DNA of 64,000 bases from Apostichopus japonicus (Eukaryota; Echinodermata; Holothuroidea; Aspidochirotida; Stichopodidae). The stretch is from NCBI RefSeq assembly GCF_037975245.1, contig NC_092576.1, positions 19,740,111 to 19,804,110 on the forward strand, in the 5' to 3' direction. A program made the position numbers and the translations under genes. Shown here piece after piece: positions 22,244 through 33,269 of the stretch (position 1 is its first letter; each line of letters begins with the position of its first letter). The notes under the pieces were generated by a model, which did no database searches, was not told the DNA's origin, and was given only the letters and a program-made list of their open reading frames with translations.

Positions 22244-25200
22244 ATACATACATCATAGCTCCCAAGTTTGGATTAGTGAGATGTGGGTCCCAGGGCTGCC
22301 AGAGTAGATCTTTACACTAAGCAGAGTGCCACTATGTTGGCAAGTAATGCATCTCAGTACATGTTAGACATGCATGTATCAACATTTTTATTGCTTGTTT
22401 AACTCATGGTTCAAAAACAGTGCAATATTATTATTAATTTTTCACTAAAGTTATCATTGCTTTATACATCAAAGAAATTATGTTAGTGCATAATGGATAA
22501 CATCCACCTTAACATTTATTATCATCAAGCTAGCATAACCACATGTTTGTTTATTTCTATAATATTATTTATGCACCAGATTTGAAATGGAATATTTGAG
22601 ATGTTGCACATATATATGTATATGTGTATGTATGGCAGGTTGCTGGTTGGCATTTTGACTCATGCCCACTTGCTCAAAATTGCATGTTAGTGTTTTGCCT
22701 AGCCAAAAATAAAGAGAGTGGGTATTTAAGTTCAAAACCTCTTATTTTATGATAAGTATTGGCAGGGTTGTAGCTAAACAATGTTCAGTGGGGGTGGACC
22801 GACACCAAAGTTTGGCACGTAGTGTACCACAACATTTATTTTCCAACAAATGACTCCCAGATTGCTTGAATATATAACTCCCATGTGACTAACCGTTTTC
22901 ACTTACCTTTCATAGTGTCCAACTTCACTGGGCTTAGAGGTGGCTTCGCAGCATTCCCTTTAAAGCGGTTGCAAGCTTTCCCATCGACGGACTTGTCTTT
23001 TAGTTTGTCAGACCCCCAAATTGCCACGGCCAGATTCTTGACAAAAACAGAATTTTTATTTTGCAGTTGAAGCATCTCCCATGTCTTCACTGGTAACCAA
23101 ACATTTTGTCCAATGTGAACCTGCAAAAAAAAATGAAACAAAATAGTCTTCACTCTTTAAAAAATACAGTAATTCACTTCATTTTCATTTCAGGATAAGC
23201 AGTTTTGTTCGGCTGAGCTTTGGAGAAAAAAAAACCTTGTGCATTGTCTGTGTTTGTACTCCCGTGACCTCTGAAATTATTACTGATAAACGTGTTGATA
23301 TTAGCTTTGAAATAGAATCACCCGAAATTACCTAAGAATTAGGTTTGTAAAATGCTAGATTGCATGAAGTGTGGGCCGACAATTAAACCACGCAACTAGT
23401 GCTATCTTACCACTGCATTTGTTCTACAAGGCGTATAGTACATGGGGCAACATAATGCAACTGGTTTTCTCGACTGGTTAACCAATGAACCGGAAATGCA
23501 CAGCACTAGTTTGATTGTGATTGTTTGGTGTAGTTATCTAACTCACTGACCATACTGACATGCACAAGCATGCTTTGTTTGTAAGCCTTTCAAACTCTCA
23601 CAATAGTTATACAGTACATGATCACTTTTTTCCAGAGGAAGAATAATTGCCTCAAGTGTTACATTCTGCCTTAATGTTGCTTAAACACTTTTGCATTACC
23701 TTATCACCAGTGGTTTTGTACTTAGAGGGGCCATCACTTCTTTCCATCCGACAAGGTTCCTCTTCAGGGACAATTTCGGGTGAAGATGGTGGAAAGGTGG
23801 TGTGCCTGGTTGGTACTTCTTTGGAATTTCTTGGATCCTTGACATCTGATGAGGGAAAATAATAAAAAAAATATTTGTATTTAATTGATATTTGAATAGA
23901 TTTATGGGTGCTGACCATGGTGTTATCTACACAATATAACAACACACTATAAAAAGTTTTTCATTTTGTTAACAGTAGATCTATAGTGTACAAATGAAGC
24001 CTTACTTGAAATTAGATCGATAGTTTAATGTTCATAATGTTCAGTGTAGGGCATCATCACATTTGTAGCATAAACGTGTATGCTGTATACTTCACTAATG
24101 ACTTTCGCAAAGTATATCATTATGCCAAAAGGACACTCCATGTTTGAACAACGGTCAAGGCAATTGGTAAATTTTGAAATATCTGTGAGCCTCTTTTGAT
24201 GGTGACATCTTAAATTGGAAACCTATGTCTAAATCAACTGGTTATTTGCACAGATATGGTATACATAGGCTATGTACATGTAACCTTGTTAGGTACAATT
24301 TCAAAATGCTTGTTAATAAGCGAGAACTTACAACTTAATAAAGCAATACTACCTTTCTTTTCACAATGTGGGCAGCTCAGTTTTTCCAACAGTGCTCTCT
24401 GCAGTCGGATGTTCAAATCCTGCACTTCTTTCATCTTTGCCCCCAGTTCCTTGTTTCTTGTCATCAGCTCTTGGTTTTTCATCTCCAGACCATGGCATTT
24501 CCTCTTCATTTCTGGTTCATCTCCAAAAACAGCACTCCTTTTTCGGCACTCAAGCCGTTCTGACAGCAATTTCTTAAGAGAGCTGCTCTTAGCTTTTTGT
24601 TGTTCTTTTTTTTTCTCTTTCTAAAAAAACATAATGGATTCCAAATTAGAATTTATTAGCTAAATCAACTTGATAATTTTGATAACAAGTGTTAATAGCA
24701 TATAATATTTCTACATGTGGATAATAATAATAATTTCAAATGTTCCCATCAAGTGCCATTGTTTTAAATAAAATATATTTTGATTGTGGGATAAATGTGG
24801 TAGACCAAAGACCAAAATATTGTAGGCCTTTTTTAATAGTACTTCGAACAGCACATTCACATATCTATCACTCTATATTAACACATACAATTTGTATTTT
24901 AGGCAGTGTTGTGAATATTAAAGACCATGAGAGTGTACATGTAAACTTTCGGTAAGCACACAGTGGGCCACCAATCTGCATTTAGTTATCAGACACTTCT
25001 TTCTATAAGTCTATATCTGTTATTTATTAACAAACATATAAAACAGATTAAAGTCCCATTTGAACTTCCATACAGGTACAGCTAGGGGTTGGGCAAAATA
25101 ATGTCCAAAGATAATGCATACAGTAGAAGAATTTTTTAACCAAGTTATGCAAAACATTCTGGCAAATCTCAGAATTTGATTGATTAAACTTGTACAGGGA

Positions 25201-26351
25201 ATGGAACTAAGTGGGTTACCTTACGTTGTGTGATTCCTGGGGATAATGAATCATTGGGCTTTAGCAGCTTACTAGTTGGTAAAACCTTCAAATATTAATT
25301 ATAGGCAAAACAATAAATGTTGAACTATGAAATCACTTCTAATCCCACCAACTCTAATAGCATTTGCAAATGTGGCCAAAGAGAATGTACTTATTGTAGC
25401 GTCTCATAAACAAGACATTGAACAATAAAATATTTACCCTTGCTTTCCCTGAATCTAACATTTCCTGTCGTAAAGATGACGAAGCACTTTCATCTTCAGA
25501 GGAGTCCTCCACTGATGTGTCAAAGACTTTGGACACTTTGACACGTGTGCCTTCTAACTTCTTCTCTAGCTCCTTTCTTGAAGCTGTAAACAAAAACAAA
25601 GAATGTGACTATTTAGTGGGTAAGATGGATCAAATGGTAAGCAGGGTTGCCATATCGGAGGGGGGGGGGGATGGAGGGAGGAAATTGGAAAAATAAAACC
25701 TAAATTTCCACCCAATAATTCTCTAGCCATTATTTACCCCCTGCTTTTAACACCCACACCCCTCCCCTCCACCTGCCTTCTCCAATTAAATTCCAAAATG
25801 TACTGGTTAAAGTACATTGTTCAAACATGCATAAGTTAAGCGACAAAATATTTATCCACAAACATATTCCCTGTGTGGTTTACCGTTTTAGTTAAAGCCT
25901 CTTTACTTGTCAACACTCTTTATATGTTAAGCTAATTATGCTGTGTTGACCGAGGCTGTTACCATCTGGTGTTCAGCTATGGTGATATGGATTAACTAGT
26001 GTAGGTGCACAAACAAAAGAGGCAAACTAACGACAGTTAATTATACTATGTAAATTGCATTGGACACAATAGCCTATATGCATATAGACTAGCCAACAGT
26101 TTGAACAAGTACAAATATAACTTACCTGCCAACAATAAAATTTGTGCCTTGTACCATGAGTCCGGGTCCTGTAAGTTGGAATCAATCTCTGTTTCATCGT
26201 CGCTGTCAATTGCCAGCCATTGTACCATATATGCTTTATTAGGTATAAAGTCTAGTTCATGCTCCGGGTGAAAGTTCTTAATGTGATTTACATTCACAAT
26301 TTCACGTTCCTGATCTTTAAGATACCTAATGTATGCATAAGAAATTGACAT
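21833..26351 (-). CDS. BEND5-like protein: coiled coil plus BEN DNA-binding domain, six exons, intact
   Basis: Exons in transcription order are 26351-26126, 25583-25438, 24620-24353, 23845-23700, 23120-22907 and 21966-21833. All have GT/AG borders and compatible phases. They sum to 1134 nt, an uninterrupted 377-residue protein. The N-terminus ([10 protein letters not shown]...[10 protein letters not shown]) resembles the start of vertebrate BEND5. The exon-3 coiled coil includes [17 protein letters not shown], close to BEND5 MKELRDLNRRLQDVLL. Exon 5 is the BEN domain ([32 protein letters not shown]), and the C-terminus includes [10 protein letters not shown]. The stop codon overlaps an AATAAA signal. 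Known: BEN domains bind DNA and mediate protein contacts in chromatin and transposon-related proteins. Inferred: as cargo of the surrounding transposon it may bind the subterminal repeats, like TnpA of En/Spm. It could also be a captured host gene. The reading frame is intact although the neighbouring transposase is not. Confidence 0.85.
22061..22240. repeat. (TA)n microsatellite with ATACAT interruptions
   Basis: About 180 bases of TATATA, with regularly spaced ATACATATATAT variants in the middle, inside the last intron of the BEN-domain gene. The long open frames of alternating Tyr and Ile on both strands here are artefacts of the repeat. Confidence 0.95.
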
Positions 26352-27431
26352 TATGCCTTATTCACTAAGCTAGGCTCCAATAAGCTAGGCAACTATAACG
26401 TTAGGTTATGTCTAACGTTAGTGAATGTAGTATTAGGAAACAGATTTGTTAGGACTAGCCTATACAATAGTCCTAGGCCACTATCAAGTTTCAGTTCAAT
26501 TCAAATATTTATGTTAAAAAGCACGTGTAAAATCAATTATAACGTTACAAGTATGTGTCAATAATATAAAGATCACAAAGAAGGGAACTCAGCCGCGGTA
26601 ATAATTTGAAATTGTTGATAAAATCTGTTACAAATTGCGATTCTGCGAGGCTTCTGTTAACGTGGGTTTGCGGTTTCGGAATTTATCAATTTAGCGCTAA
26701 CGCAAAACTAATGTCAAAGTGCAAATTCAGTCGGATCATACCATTCTGTACTAGGAAGGCATTTTGCCTACCAATTGTTCAAATCGCCGAAAAAAGTATA
26801 ACATAAATAATTTTTAAATTTGATGAACAGTAAACGTATTTTATTTTTATTTAATACGGTACAATAGTTTAATCGTTCAATCAAAACTGTGATAAATATG
26901 ACCAAGATTTATTTTACCCCCCTCATAAGTTGGCTAATTTAGCAGTTTCAATATATTACGATACGGTTACTGCTTACGAACTCTCATAATAACATTCCCG
27001 ATACAATTACGCCTAAAATAAAAGCAGTCTTGTGTATTTTTCATCTGAATTGCGATTCTTGCCTGGTCGGCTATAGGTTTATTATATTGCTAGTTTCTTC
27101 GAGAAGTTATCTCATCTACGTGCAGTTATGTAAATACAACATTTATCTATACTTTTATTGAAGTGTAATACGGTTTTGTTGCGTCGTATTGACATTGTTT
27201 GGACATTGGTACGATACTGTACATGTATTTACTGCGTGTAACCCTAGCCTAGCCGGTAGTACGGAAAGTATTTATACACCGTGCATATTTTTTACGTACA
27301 GGCGTCCATTAAATGTACCTAACGAACTTCGTTGGACTCATACTAGCCTAATTCTAGGCTAGGCTGGTCTCGGTATGCACAAGAAATATTGACAAGTTCG
27401 AATCTTGGATATCGCTGTAGGCCCTAGACAA
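26352..27431. promoter_or_regulatory. Divergent promoter region between the BEN-domain and transposase genes
   Basis: This 1.08 kb lies head-to-head between the two start codons, so it should hold both promoters and 5' leaders. Visible features are two TAACGTTAG copies within 25 bases near 26395-26425, further AACGTTA words, and AT-rich stretches. No clear TATA box can be assigned to either gene. The promoter role is inferred from geometry alone. Confidence 0.5.
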
Positions 27432-30400
27432 ATGGATCCAAATCGAGGAAGGAAAAGGAACAATGTTTCTGTTAGACCTAAGAAAAAATATAAAGGTTAC
27501 TTAGAACCTCAAAATTCTAGTGATGAAGAACCAACCATTCCTCGGAGGACCCTGAATCGTTATAAAAAAGGCAGTAAGACTCTCAAGAAGGGACAATTAG
27601 AAAACAATTGGTCCAGAGATTTCAACTGTTCCACATCCAGTGAAGATGGTAGACCTAACGATGATGTCCATAGCAGTTACGGTGAAATGGTAAGAAAACT
27701 TAATCAATAAGATATTGATACTGTAGGTCCGAATTCTCCAATATTTATAAGGTCCAGACCCAAGTGTTATGCTTAGGACCTGCCATGTAACTTATTTCAC
27801 ATGAAAAGGCTTTTAGACATTTATTTCCCCTTCAAATCAACCAAATTGCCTCACCAAACCAAAATTTAAAAAAAGGCATATTTTTATTTCCGGCCGTTAA
27901 AATGCCAAAATGATTTTTATTTCGGCCGTTAGAATGCCAAAATGATACCCTACTTTCGTGTAGGTGCAGCAAACATTGCCTGTGATGATCTTTACCTGTG
28001 AGGGAACTCTACCTGCAGCGAACTAATTTGCGGTGAACTTCATTATAAGTGACTTGTATTCGTAATTACCTGTAAATAGGCATACATATATCCTGTAGGC
28101 ATACAAACTAAGTGTCCCATGTCAAGGATCATTGGGTTTGGGTGCAGAAAAAAATTGTTCCTGATGCAGGATAATGAAAGTAAGATTGCTACCGTGGTGA
28201 TTTAAAAAAAAATGAAGCGGCTAATTTTAATTATTTTTGCAGTGTTGTACTCTGTGCCACATTCGCTTGGCCGTATATCAATTGCCATACTTGTATATTT
28301 TTCAGGTTTCTTCATCTGCTTCTGAAGGGAATTGTTCTGGAAACACTGCAGCAGCTGACTCAACAGTTGAAAGGGAGAGTGATGATTCAGGTCCACCATC
28401 TGAAGAACCCAGCAGCCCCTCATCCTCTTCAGAGACAGATAGTGATGTCCCAGCAGATGATGAAGCAGCATTCCAGGCAGATGAGACACTGAATGAACCA
28501 CTTTTCCAGGGATCACAAGTAACAAAGGCTGAGGTAATCCTGATGGTCATGACTTTTGTGATGCGGCATTGTCTGTCTACAGCTGCCATGGTGGATCTTC
28601 TGCATATTATTAATAGCATATTAGGAAGAGTTGTTATACCAGCATCAAAATATGTATTTGAGAAGTTATTTAAAAGCAATTTTTTGAATTTATCATTTCA
28701 TTTTTATTGCAGTTATTGTTTGAGCTTTGTTAGAACCTGGCAAGGCGTAAATGTAGGTGTTGTCTCTTGCCCACATTGTCAGAGAGATTGCAATGTTGGA
28801 AACATGCAAAATAGTAACTTTTTCATTACATCTAGTCTGAAGCATCAGATAAAGACTTTATTTGAAAGGGAGGACATAACAGTGAATCTGGCTTATAGGT
28901 ACAACAGACATAAGAAACAGGAAGGAAATTTGGAAGATATTTTTGATGGTGAAATTTACAAAAATCTTGAAGAAGTACATAATTTTCCAAATAACTTCAC
29001 ATACACTTTTAATACAGATGGAATGCCAGTGTTCAAGTCTGCAAGTTACTCCCTTTGGCCAATCTATATCATGATTAATGAGCTTTCACCAAGTTTAAGA
29101 ATGAAAAATTTACTGCTTGCTGGTGTATGGTTCGGCCAAAAAGGGCCTCGTATGAATATATTTTTAGAAAAGTTTGTAAGAGAAGCAAGAATTTTGGCTG
29201 ATGATGGTGTTGAGTGGGAAAATGACGGTGAAATAATTAGAAGCAAATTCTACGGAATTCGTTGTTGTGCTGATGCTCCTGCCAGGGCAGCTTTGCAAAA
29301 CCGCCTGCAGTTTAATGGATACATGGGCTGTGGTTTATGTTATCATCCAGGGCGAGCAGTAGAGAGGGTGGTCAAGTACCCTGTTGATGTTTGTGATCAT
29401 GCTGAGCGATGTGATGATGAAGTGCTGGAAGACATGGTCAAGGCTTTAGATGAAGGTCGCATCATACGTGGTGTCAAAGGTCCAACACCTGTAATAAATT
29501 TGCCAAAGTTTCCATTAGTCTGGGGTTTCCCTCCTGATTTCATGCACTGCCTTCTCCTTGGTGTAGCAAGACAACTTGCTGAACTTTGGTTTAGTAGCCC
29601 AGCAAACAGTGTCTATTATATTGGTCAACCAAATGTTTTGAATAGGCTTGATAAAATTTTCAAATCAATTAAGGTTCCATCATTTGTGTCTCGTATGCCA
29701 CGACCAATTACAGAAAGGAAACACTGGAAAGCCATTGAGTGGTACAACTGGTTATTTTATTTTTCCATCCCATGCTTGCATGGTGTTTTACCAGAGCAGT
29801 ATTTGAGACACTTCTACGCACTTGTTCAGGGTTGCTACATCTTACTTCAAAAGTCCCTTAGTCCAGAGGATGTCAATTCAGCTGATATTTTATTGTTTAA
29901 TTTTGTAGGTCATATGCAGTTGCTTTATGGGGAAAAAGCAATGACTTCCAATGTCCACTCATTAGTCCATCTGGCAAAAAGTGTCAAAATGTGGGGACCT
30001 CTTTGGACGCATTCATGTTTCCCCTTTGAAACAGCAAATGGAGAAATCAAGAATGTCTTAAAGGGCAATAGGGGTATAATGCTACAAGCCATGTACAAGT
30101 TTTTCCTTGTAAGGGCTCTGCCATTGTTTGGAGCAAATTATTGGTATCCGACAGAATCAAAGCCTTCTGTAAAGAAATGCTTTCTCCCCGAAAGCTCAAG
30201 CCAACAGAATTTATGGATTCAGTGGAATTATATGGCGCAGGCTCTGTTCAGCTATTAAGTAATGCTGAGCAAAATGCTTTACTTGTCAATGAACTTGAAG
30301 TAGTAAATGAAGCAGTGGTATATAAGCGTTTGGGGAAAGATGGTATCATATATCATTCACAGCAATACACCAAAGCTACACGGCGCAACTGCACAATGTT

Positions 30401-30671
30401 TTACTTGTCAAATGGACAGGTTGGAAGGATCCAAAAAGTGTTATGTATACAAAATGAATGCATTATTTTGTATAAAATGATGCACTTTGTCCCAGATAAT
30501 GGTTTTCAAGACCCACAAAACAATACTGATGTTTTCCACATAAAGTTGTGTGCACATCTTTCTGAAAATGTCTCAGCAATTGCAGCAACTGAACTGTGTG
30601 GAAGTTGTTTTTTAGTTGATGTTGGCGAGAGGAGTTTCATATGTTTCCCAGCCAGCTATGTGGCTTTATAG
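27432..30671 (+). CDS. TNP2/EnSpm-type transposase, two exons, one frameshift near the C-terminus
   Basis: Exon 1 is 27432-27689 (ATG at 27432, 86 codons, basic and rich in charged residues, donor GTAAGA). Exon 2 begins at 28306 after TTTTTCAG in the same phase. Residue numbers count from that ATG. The protein shows an acidic Ser/Glu/Asp-rich stretch (about 90-155), a helical region of the kind found at the N-terminus of animal TNP2-like proteins, and a C-x2-C plus CPHC zinc-binding segment. The DDE-type core follows: TDGMPVFKS with Asp near 324, CCADAPARAAL with Asp near 409, and PPDFMHCLLLGV with Asp near 497. The main frame stops at 30256-30258, but the family-typical C-terminus (YHSQQYTKATRRN) continues in another frame up to 30671. 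This implies a one-base-class frameshift near 30120-30165, or an assembly error. No plausible intron reconciles the frames. An AATAAA lies at 30822. Family assignment is strong; activity is doubtful. Confidence 0.88.
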
Positions 30672-31084
30672 TATTGCACATATTTACTTGAAAAAGATAG
30701 GTACACAGCACTAATTCATTTAATTATGTGAACTCAACAACATTGTTACTTATGATTAAGAACAGAGAGTTAGCAACCATTAATTATATCAATCATATAC
30801 AATACACATGCTAACACACACAATAAAATGGGGGCCTTGGCCTTCTTTTTTTATGTCTAATGAAACCCTGGGTAGAACAATCCATGAGCAGGCTTTTGTT
30901 CACATGTTCTACATGTTTTGGGCCAGAAAGAGTTACTGTACATATTTTACCTGTGGTCAGTGCAGTGCAATGACAGCTGTTCAGCTAGAAAGTTGCTATC
31001 TACAGGGTTTCACTCAACCATGAAAGTCATGGGGATGATTCATTTAGGGGTGCCTGATGCTGCAGCCTTTAATTGTTAAACCTT

Positions 31085-31850
31085 TGTGAATGCAACAATG
31101 CAATTTCTTTATACTTCATGCAATATATAGTTTGGACATGGAATATTACTTTTTCCATCTTACACTGTATTATGATATTACAATGTGCAAATATATAATA
31201 CATTATATCAATGATTATATATTATATAATATAGAATAAATCTATATTATAAGCTAATACACTGTGTGTTTTGTTTATATTATTTTTTATCATTTCATGG
31301 GGGAGGTAACTATCAGTACTTTATTACAAGTTCTTAGATTAGAACTAGGGCATTGGAATATGTCACTACATGTATAGACTGTATATATATATATATATAT
31401 ATATAAGTCGATCGGTGAATTAACTGGTTCCTCATCTTACCATTAAGCCAATCTATCCTACTTTTACTTCTATATCTTCCTCATCAAAAATTACCTTAAT
31501 ACTTCATGCGATACAGTTTGAACATGGAGTATTACTTTTTTCAACTTATTAAGATATTACAATGTGCAAATATATAAAACATCATATCAACGATTTTGCA
31601 TGATAAAGAATAAAACTATATTATAAATTGAATGCACTGTGTGTTTTGTTTATTTTTTATCCTTTTATGTGGGAGGTAAATAACTATCAGTATTTTATTG
31701 GTAATACATCATTACAAGTTCTTAGATGAGGACCAGGGCATTGGGAAATGTCACTAGCTTCCTGTATATACTGTCAATTAATTGGTTCCTGTTATTAACA
31801 TAAAGCCATTCTATCCTAGTTTTAGTTGTATATCTTCTTCATTAAAAACC
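31085..31850 (+). repeat. Two-copy direct duplication inside the right arm of the element
   Basis: The stretch from about 31105 (CTTCATGCAATATATAG, CTGTGTGTTTTGTTTAT, AAGCCAATCTATCCTA) recurs from about 31500 to 31850 with scattered differences, giving a unit near 370 bp. The first copy holds a (TA)n run at 31383-31405. No coding potential is seen. Confidence 0.65.
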
Positions 31851-32470
31851 TGTAAAAACCAACAGCCTACTTCAAACCTGTGCAAAACCAATGAACCCTT
31901 GTTCAACCCCAGCTAGGCAGGTTCACAAGTCAACAGTCTAAACCCAGTTGGGCCAGTGCAAAACCAGTGAAACCTAGTTCAACCCATCCGGGCAAGTTCA
32001 CCAGTCAACATAGTCCAAACCCAGTTGGGCCAATGTGAAACCTAGTTCAAACCCAACAGGGAAATTTCACCAGTCAACATAGTTCAAACCCAGTTGGGCC
32101 AGTGTGAAACCTAGTTCAATCACAACAGGGCAAGTTCACCAGTAAACACAGTTCAAACCCAGTTGGGCCTGTGCAAACCAGTGAAACCTAGTTAAACCCC
32201 AGCTGGGTCAGTTCACCAGCCAACATAGTTCAAACCCAGTTGGGCTAGTGCAAAAACCAGTGAAACCTAGTTGAAGCCCAGCTGGACCAGTTCAAACATA
32301 GTTCAAATTCAGTTGGGCCTGAACAAACCCAGTTGAACATTGTGTAAACCCAGTTGAACCTAGCTCATGTACAGCATAGCCCAGTTGGAACCCAGTAAGA
32401 CCCAGTTAAACACAGTTAAAAACCAGTTAAACATAGTAGGCCCTAGTAGAACCTAGTTGATTTTTTAACT
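31850..32470 (-). repeat. Right subterminal tandem repeat (about 80-bp unit)
   Basis: About six or seven diverged units with the blocks AACCCAGTTGGGCC, CCAGTGAAACCTAGTTC and CACCAGTCAACATAGTT. Their reverse complements share the CAACTGGG and AACTATGTT cores of the left repeat. Relative to the element both arrays point inward, so they are inverted copies of one motif set rather than chance minisatellites. Confidence 0.7.
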
Positions 32471-32472
32471 GG

Positions 32473-32496
32473 GTTCTACTGGAATTTCTACTAGGG
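32473..32496 (-). repeat. Right terminal inverted repeat of the large element
   Basis: Read on the minus strand it begins CCCTAGTAGAAATTCCAG and pairs with the left end at 20760. A second CCCTAGTAGAAC-like block lies about 55 bases further in, making a local inverted repeat at this end too. Confidence 0.72.
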
Positions 32497-33269
32497 TTTT
32501 GAAGGTTTAAAGACAATGACAGTCATAGCGTAGATTTTTCCCTTATATATACCATATTTTTATACCCGAGTGCAAACGTCATTAAAAGCAGTATAATTTC
32601 TGGTAAATTTATCAATGTTGAACAAAAAGTTTTTTTTTCCTAGGATAAAAGTCAGGTTTAAATAGTTCCTAGAAACCCTAAATGTTTCCTAGCCTCTTAC
32701 ATACATTTCCTATTCGTATTACATTTAAAGTGGTTTGGAGGGTATGAACACATCTTTGCCCAAAAAACTTTGCCTAAGCGACGTCCATGCCCCAATTGAA
32801 ATTTGCACGTGGATTCTCTCCTCACATAGTCCTTAGGTTGTTCTCGTCTGACATGTCTTCCAGTTCCAACACTTACTGTTGCATTTATTGGGATAAATAT
32901 AAATACTGCGGCATAAAAGCATCAGTCTTTCAAACTTTTTTTTACTTTAGTGACCTTGCCACACGCAAATTTCAATTGGGAACGAGATGGCTCTATGACC
33001 GATTATTCCGTAATTTACATTGGGGCAGTCGGCTTCGCTAAAACGACAAGAAAAAGCAGGAACAATAACACCTTATTAAAATTAGACCGTTAAATGTCTC
33101 ACGCAGTGTATCAAATCTCCTCTCTGGTTTGGGTTGTTTGTCGAGTCCAATATAGAGTAGGTTGCAACTAAACTTACACACTAAGTGCACACTGCTGAAG
33201 TACACTACGCCGAGCTCACTTTGTTATCATCATAATGACGTCACATGTCACTGTAGATCACGCGATCAT
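32497..33269. other. No gene recognised
   Basis: Non-coding flank to the right of the large element. It begins TTTTGAAGG directly after the inverted repeat; no duplication of the left flank beyond TT is seen. Confidence 0.4.

Larger units (their letters stand above)
20760..32496. mobile_element. EnSpm/CACTA-like autonomous DNA transposon carrying a TNP2-type transposase and a BEND5-like BEN-domain gene
   Basis: Seen: the left end reads CCCTGGTGGAAATTCCAG followed by TTGAAC. The reverse complement of the right end reads CCCTAGTAGAAATTCCAG followed by TAGAAC. That is 21 of 24 matching bases in an inverted repeat. Just inside each end lie tandem repeats built on related CAACTGGG/AACTATG cores, oriented inward from both ends (20800-21135 and 31850-32480). 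Between them lie two divergent genes, a TNP2-type transposase (plus) and a BEN-domain protein (minus). Known: EnSpm/CACTA transposases belong to the TNP2 (Transposase_21) family, and plant En/Spm has a catalytic protein plus a protein that binds subterminal repeats. Inferred: both genes belong to one element. Odd: the termini do not begin CACT, and only TT is shared by the two flanks, so the target-site duplication is unproven. The alternative is a host BEND5-like gene beside a transposon, but the inverted repeats enclose both genes. Confidence 0.72.

Noticed and set aside
22050-22320. Several 60-77 codon open frames rich in Tyr and Ile on both strands
   Set aside because: They are the translation of a (TA)n microsatellite; the same holds at 11309-11642.
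24256-24624. A 122-codon plus-strand open frame
   Set aside because: It is antisense to exon 3 of the BEN-domain gene, which has splice sites and homology in its favour.
27390-27410. GTTCGAATC as a tRNA T-arm
   Set aside because: No matching acceptor stem, D-arm or anticodon arm can be folded upstream.
28202-28679. Minus-strand open frames of 107 and 125 codons
   Set aside because: They are antisense shadows of the acidic N-terminal part of the transposase.
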